Source: an uncultured Pirellula sp. (GTDB lineage Bacteria > Planctomycetota > Planctomycetia > Pirellulales > Pirellulaceae). From it: a stretch of 38,976 bases of DNA. Where the stretch lies: assembly GCA_903930765.1 (NCBI GenBank), contig CAIYZV010000011.1, positions 1 to 38,976 on the forward strand, given 5' to 3'. This document shows positions 35,648 to 38,976 of this stretch, in pieces. Made by a program: the position numbers and the translations under genes. The stretch's first letter is position 1; each line of letters starts with the position of its first letter. Under the pieces are notes generated by a model that did not search any database, had not been told where the DNA came from, and saw only the letters and a program-made list of their open reading frames with translations.

Positions 35648-37564
35648 ATGGACGATTTCAAACGTTACATGAACGAGGCGATGAAGTATTCCTTCTGGAT
35701 TGTTTCCGGATTGGTGCTGATCTTGGCTTCGGTGATTTTCTACTTGACCAAGTCCGAGTTGGATTCCGCGATCTCGAGTCGAAAAAGTACACTCGATACA
35801 GCATTTAAGAATATCCAAGCGGTGAGTTCGAAGACTTCCACCCATCCCAATGATGCTTCTCATAAGGAAATGACCAAGCGGTTGGATATCCTGAAGCAGG
35901 ATGTGGCTGAGGCGTGGAAGTTCCAATACGAACGGCAAAAAGAGTTTTTGACATGGCCAAAGGATGCGTTTTTTCAACCGAAGACCTACGAGATCTTCGA
36001 TAGCTTGAGACCGTTCGAAAAGGTCGTTCCATTTCCGTTGCCGGACAAGCCACCCGCCCCTTTGGATTTGGTAACGGTGCGGGATCGTGAAGTTTATCGA
36101 GGTTACATCGCTCCTGAGTTTCCCGAGCTTTCCAGAAGGATTGGGAGCAGCTGGAAGTATTCCATCGACGCGTTCTCTTCGGGTACCGGTCAAGGTGGAT
36201 TTGCTCCTCCGATGGGAACGGGTAGTTTCGCACCTCCGGGATTGGGTGGAGCTGCGGGAGGTACCACCGCATCCGCAGGGGCTGCAAACGATTCGAAAGA
36301 CCTTGTACGTTGGTCTGAGGCATCGCAAAAGGAGTTGGTTTCGGCAGTTTTGCCTTGGTTTTCTCGGCAAGGCCAACCCCCTTCGATTCATGAGATCTAC
36401 TATGCTCAAGAAGACATTTGGGTGATTCGTGGTTTGATGGATATCATCGCGCAGACCAACAGCGATGCTCGCGAGAATTTTCAGGCCGTCGTTCGAGAAA
36501 TCGAGTGGATTCGAACCGGTTCCAAAGTCAGCCGCGATGCTGGGGCACTGTATGCGAGCGCCGCTGCGGGAGGTGGAGGCGGGATGATGGGAATGGGTGG
36601 GATGCCTGGTATGGGGGGAGGAGGTCCTCCTGCAGGATATTCCGGCGGCGGAGCGGGTGGTGCTCCAGCGGGTTACGGTGGTGCTGGTGGTGGCAAAGGG
36701 GGATTGGTACCTGCAGCCGCAGCGCAACGGGTCGACCCGGCCGATGGTCGTTATGTGGACACCAATTTCAAGCCTTTGACGGGTGCACAGCTTCGCTCAG
36801 CAATGAATCTGGCGACTGCCAACGATGCCGTTATCGCAGTCGCAAAACGAATCCCTGTTCGGCTTCGGCTCAAGGTCGACGAGTCGCAGATTGGACGGCT
36901 GATTACCGAGTGCGGTAATGGGAAAATGATGCTCGAGGTGCTGCAACTGCGTTACAACACCGATCCGGCCCCAGCGGCCGGCGCTGCAGGGGGCGGCGGA
37001 GGTGGTGCAGATATGGCGGGTGGCAGTGCGAAGCCGTCCTTCGGTGGTGCAGGCGGGATGGGGATGATGTCCGAAGAAGGAACATCAGGGACCGGGGGAG
37101 CGGCGGCGGCGGCCGGTGCCGACGAGTCGTCCACAGGAGAAATCCCCATCGAAATTTTCGGGCTGATCTACTTGTTCAATCCCCCCCTCCAAGACCTTAC
37201 GGCGGTGCCAAACGGGGCTGCCCCCGCCAACGCGAGCCCAGCGGCTGGAGCTGCGACTGCAGCAACCCCAGCTGTAGCAAATCCGCCTGCGGGGACGGTT
37301 ACGGCACCCGCGGCACCTGCGGCACCTGCGGCACCTGCGGCACCTGCGGCACCCGCGGCAGGGGCTGGAACAACTCCAGCGAACCCGCCTGAGAACGCTG
37401 GCGCAACGACCGACCCGGCCGCAGGAACCGAGGGAACACCGGCAGGTGAGGCTCCTGCTGGGGCGCCGGACCCGGCCGCAGGATCCGGTGATGGGGGTAC
37501 CCCGGCGACACCGCCAGATGGGACCGGGACTACCGAGCCTGCGGGTGATCAAGGTGGCGGATGA
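35648..37564 (+). CDS. Single-pass membrane protein of the PilM-type cluster, PilN/PilO-like candidate
   Basis: A 638-residue protein I cannot assign to a named family. A short cytoplasmic tail (1-13) is followed by one membrane helix (about 14-33) and a charged, probably coiled segment (35-110). A domain with two Gly-rich insertions comes next (about 185-215 and 310-360). After that, VRLRLKVDESQIGRLITECG and a following MMLEVLQLRYN (404-445) and EIPIEIFGLIYLFNPP (498-513) look like strands of a small alpha-beta domain of the kind seen in PilN, PilO or GspM. The last 120 residues are Ala/Pro/Gly/Thr-rich. It follows the PilM-type gene by 190 bp. The pilus-platform role is inferred from this architecture and position. 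Confidence 0.7.
   Translation: MDDFKRYMNEAMKYSFWIVSGLVLILASVIFYLTKSELDSAISSRKSTLDTAFKNIQAVSSKTSTHPNDASHKEMTKRLDILKQDVAEAWKFQYERQKEFLTWPKDAFFQPKTYEIFDSLRPFEKVVPFPLPDKPPAPLDLVTVRDREVYRGYIAPEFPELSRRIGSSWKYSIDAFSSGTGQGGFAPPMGTGSFAPPGLGGAAGGTTASAGAANDSKDLVRWSEASQKELVSAVLPWFSRQGQPPSIHEIYYAQEDIWVIRGLMDIIAQTNSDARENFQAVVREIEWIRTGSKVSRDAGALYASAAAGGGGGMMGMGGMPGMGGGGPPAGYSGGGAGGAPAGYGGAGGGKGGLVPAAAAQRVDPADGRYVDTNFKPLTGAQLRSAMNLATANDAVIAVAKRIPVRLRLKVDESQIGRLITECGNGKMMLEVLQLRYNTDPAPAAGAAGGGGGGADMAGGSAKPSFGGAGGMGMMSEEGTSGTGGAAAAAGADESSTGEIPIEIFGLIYLFNPPLQDLTAVPNGAAPANASPAAGAATAATPAVANPPAGTVTAPAAPAAPAAPAAPAAPAAGAGTTPANPPENAGATTDPAAGTEGTPAGEAPAGAPDPAAGSGDGGTPATPPDGTGTTEPAGDQGGG
37302..37355. repeat. 9-bp tandem repeat encoding an Ala-Pro-Ala tract
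   Basis: Six units of CGGCACC(T/C)G stand in tandem from 37302 to 37355; the central four are identical. They encode the APAAPAAPA stretch in the C-terminal low-complexity tail. Confidence 0.93.
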
Positions 37565-37708
37565 TTGTGAGTTCCGGCTTGCCGCAAGAAATCCAATCGA
37601 CGCGAAACTAGTGATGAAATTCGACGCAATGGTAGTTATGCTGCTGTCGCGTCAACCTGAGACGAAAGATTCCACCAGTTTGTAGCTCTCTCCTAAAGGA
37701 TGAGTTCC

Positions 37709-38976
37709 ATGTTTGGAAAAAAGAAAAGCAAAGACGAAGCGGGTACACAGCCGGTAGAAAAAGCACCGGCCAAGGCGAAAAAGTCGAAAGCTGGGGGTAG
37801 CTTCAACGCCCAGGAGTTCATGCTCTATCACGCTGAGAAATTCGTTTTCGGTTTGATCGCATTGTTAGCTTTCGGGCTGGTTTATCTCGGCGTCACAGCT
37901 CCATCTTTCGATTCCACGAAAGATCCCCAGAAGTTGTCGGCTACATCGCGCGAGACGCTCACAAAGATCAAAGAAAACCATTGGGATGCGATCAAGAATG
38001 AAGAGGCTCGCGTCAAGGGTGTGACGGATGTCAGTTACACCGAGCGATCGGTGGAGACCACGAAAAAGATTCCAACGGACATCTACAAACCAGAGATCCC
38101 AAGGCCCGGTTCGAGGATCACGGGATTCCGTACCGACCCTGCATTGCTCGCCCCGATCAATGTTGAGTCGAATTACTACTTCGGACCGATCGTGGTTGGG
38201 AACGCGAACCAGCAACTCGTGGATTACTTGAACAAGTTGCCGGATGCGAAGGTGAAGGAAGAGAAAGAGAAAAAAGATAAAGACAACAAGGGTGGCCGTG
38301 GGTCGTTGCCGCCAGGTTATGGTGGCGAAGGTGGCGGGCCTCCGGGAATGGGTGGGCCTCCAGGTACGGGCGGCGGCAAGTCAACGGAGAACAAGGACGC
38401 AAAGCGTTATTTGGCGACCGGATATGATTTGGGTTTCCCTTCCCATACGTTGGCTGCGCCTAGCGACAAAGACAAGGAAAAGGATCCGAAGAAGAAGTTG
38501 GTCGGTCCCCGTGATATTGGCTTCGTTTCTGTAGTGGCTTTGGCCCCTCACCAAGAATTGGAAAAAGAGTACAAGTCAAAGCTGGCGCCTGGCGGAAACT
38601 TGGTGCCAGGGCGAGATACGCCGAATTACGTGGGTTACGAAGTGGAGCGGGCGGATGTTACCGATGACCCGGGCAAAGAGTTGCAGGAATCCGATTGGAC
38701 AGCACTTCCTAACGCGGGTTCGGAACGAATTCGCGAGTTGGCAAAGAGCGTCTGGGTTGGGAGCAACCAAGAGGTCTCTCAAGGAGAATGGGTCGCTCCT
38801 GGAATCTCGATGCCTATCCCCCCGGTGTTGCTCAAGGACTACCGCAAGTTTGCATCCCATCCAGATGTTCCAAGCCTAGACCAGACCGTGTCGGCGATGC
38901 CATCCGGTGGTGCGGGTTCAGGAGGCGGTATGCTCGGGGGTGGTATGCTGGGGGGATTCGGCGGTCTCGGAAACGA
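37709..38976 (+). CDS. Third membrane protein of the PilM-type cluster, 3' end outside window
   Basis: An open frame from ATG 37709 to the right edge (422 codons, no stop seen), so the gene is partial. AAAGGATG just upstream supports the start. The first 43 residues are very Lys-rich and cytoplasmic (MFGKKKSKDEAGTQ). One membrane helix follows (about 45-64, VFGLIALLAFGLVYLGVTA), then an extracytoplasmic part. That part has two Gly/Pro-rich stretches (around residues 195-225, and at the window edge with repeated GGGMLGG) separated by beta-type sequence (DIGFVSVVALAPHQELEKEY, NYVGYEVERADV). I recognise no family. Topology and Gly-rich insertions resemble the preceding protein, which suggests they form one complex. 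Confidence 0.75.
   Translation, partial: MFGKKKSKDEAGTQPVEKAPAKAKKSKAGGSFNAQEFMLYHAEKFVFGLIALLAFGLVYLGVTAPSFDSTKDPQKLSATSRETLTKIKENHWDAIKNEEARVKGVTDVSYTERSVETTKKIPTDIYKPEIPRPGSRITGFRTDPALLAPINVESNYYFGPIVVGNANQQLVDYLNKLPDAKVKEEKEKKDKDNKGGRGSLPPGYGGEGGGPPGMGGPPGTGGGKSTENKDAKRYLATGYDLGFPSHTLAAPSDKDKEKDPKKKLVGPRDIGFVSVVALAPHQELEKEYKSKLAPGGNLVPGRDTPNYVGYEVERADVTDDPGKELQESDWTALPNAGSERIRELAKSVWVGSNQEVSQGEWVAPGISMPIPPVLLKDYRKFASHPDVPSLDQTVSAMPSGGAGSGGGMLGGGMLGGFGGLGN

Overview
The window looks like chromosomal DNA of a planctomycete, most likely family Pirellulaceae. The support is gene content and style: long Ala/Gly/Pro-rich envelope proteins, a lipoprotein resembling the planctomycete DUF6655 family, a small CGIFYCLHGPR-type protein, an extended ribosomal protein L17, NPCBM-like and TPR secreted proteins, and weak or absent Shine-Dalgarno sites before many starts. 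This placement comes from recognition by eye, not from a search. I found no tRNA, rRNA, CRISPR array, insertion sequence or prophage gene.

Layout, left to right. 1-527 is non-coding with two hairpins. Next come a transglutaminase-like membrane protein (528-1295), a secreted M13 metallopeptidase (1559-3637), the broken tail of a GGDEF protein (about 3652-3982) and a divergent lipoprotein (4135-4824). The alpha-operon core follows: rpsM, rpsK, rpoA, rplQ (5609-8341), closed by a clear terminator. It lacks rpsD and has unusually wide spacers. metH (8683-12381) is followed closely by an NfeD-like protein and convergently by a secreted rhodanese. A lipoprotein and a small zinc-ribbon protein end tail to tail at 14.7 kb. 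imuA and imuB (15330-18060) form a mutagenesis pair overlapping by 77 bp. Then come an NPCBM-like secreted protein, a small conserved protein and csrA with a strong terminator.

The right half begins with ilvC and ilvN on the minus strand (20581-22292). It continues with a methyltransferase, a DCC thiol-disulfide protein, rimI, a Nudix hydrolase, an inositol monophosphatase, a convergent HtrA-like protease, a pyrimidine-nucleoside phosphorylase, argG and a convergent TPR protein. A three-gene cluster fills 33142 to the right edge: a PilM-type actin-like ATPase fused to a membrane segment and a periplasmic-like domain, then two single-pass membrane proteins. The last of these runs off the window.

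Two things stand out. First, the PilM-type cluster looks like a modified type IV pilus or type II secretion inner-membrane platform. Its first two proteins share a Gly-rich cassette (KPSFGG, then an MM-acidic-EEG block), placed in each between two predicted beta strands. Second, short tandem duplications with units of mostly 15-18 bp recur across the window, mostly between genes. One of them, a 17-bp unit in three exact copies, breaks the reading frame of the GGDEF remnant.
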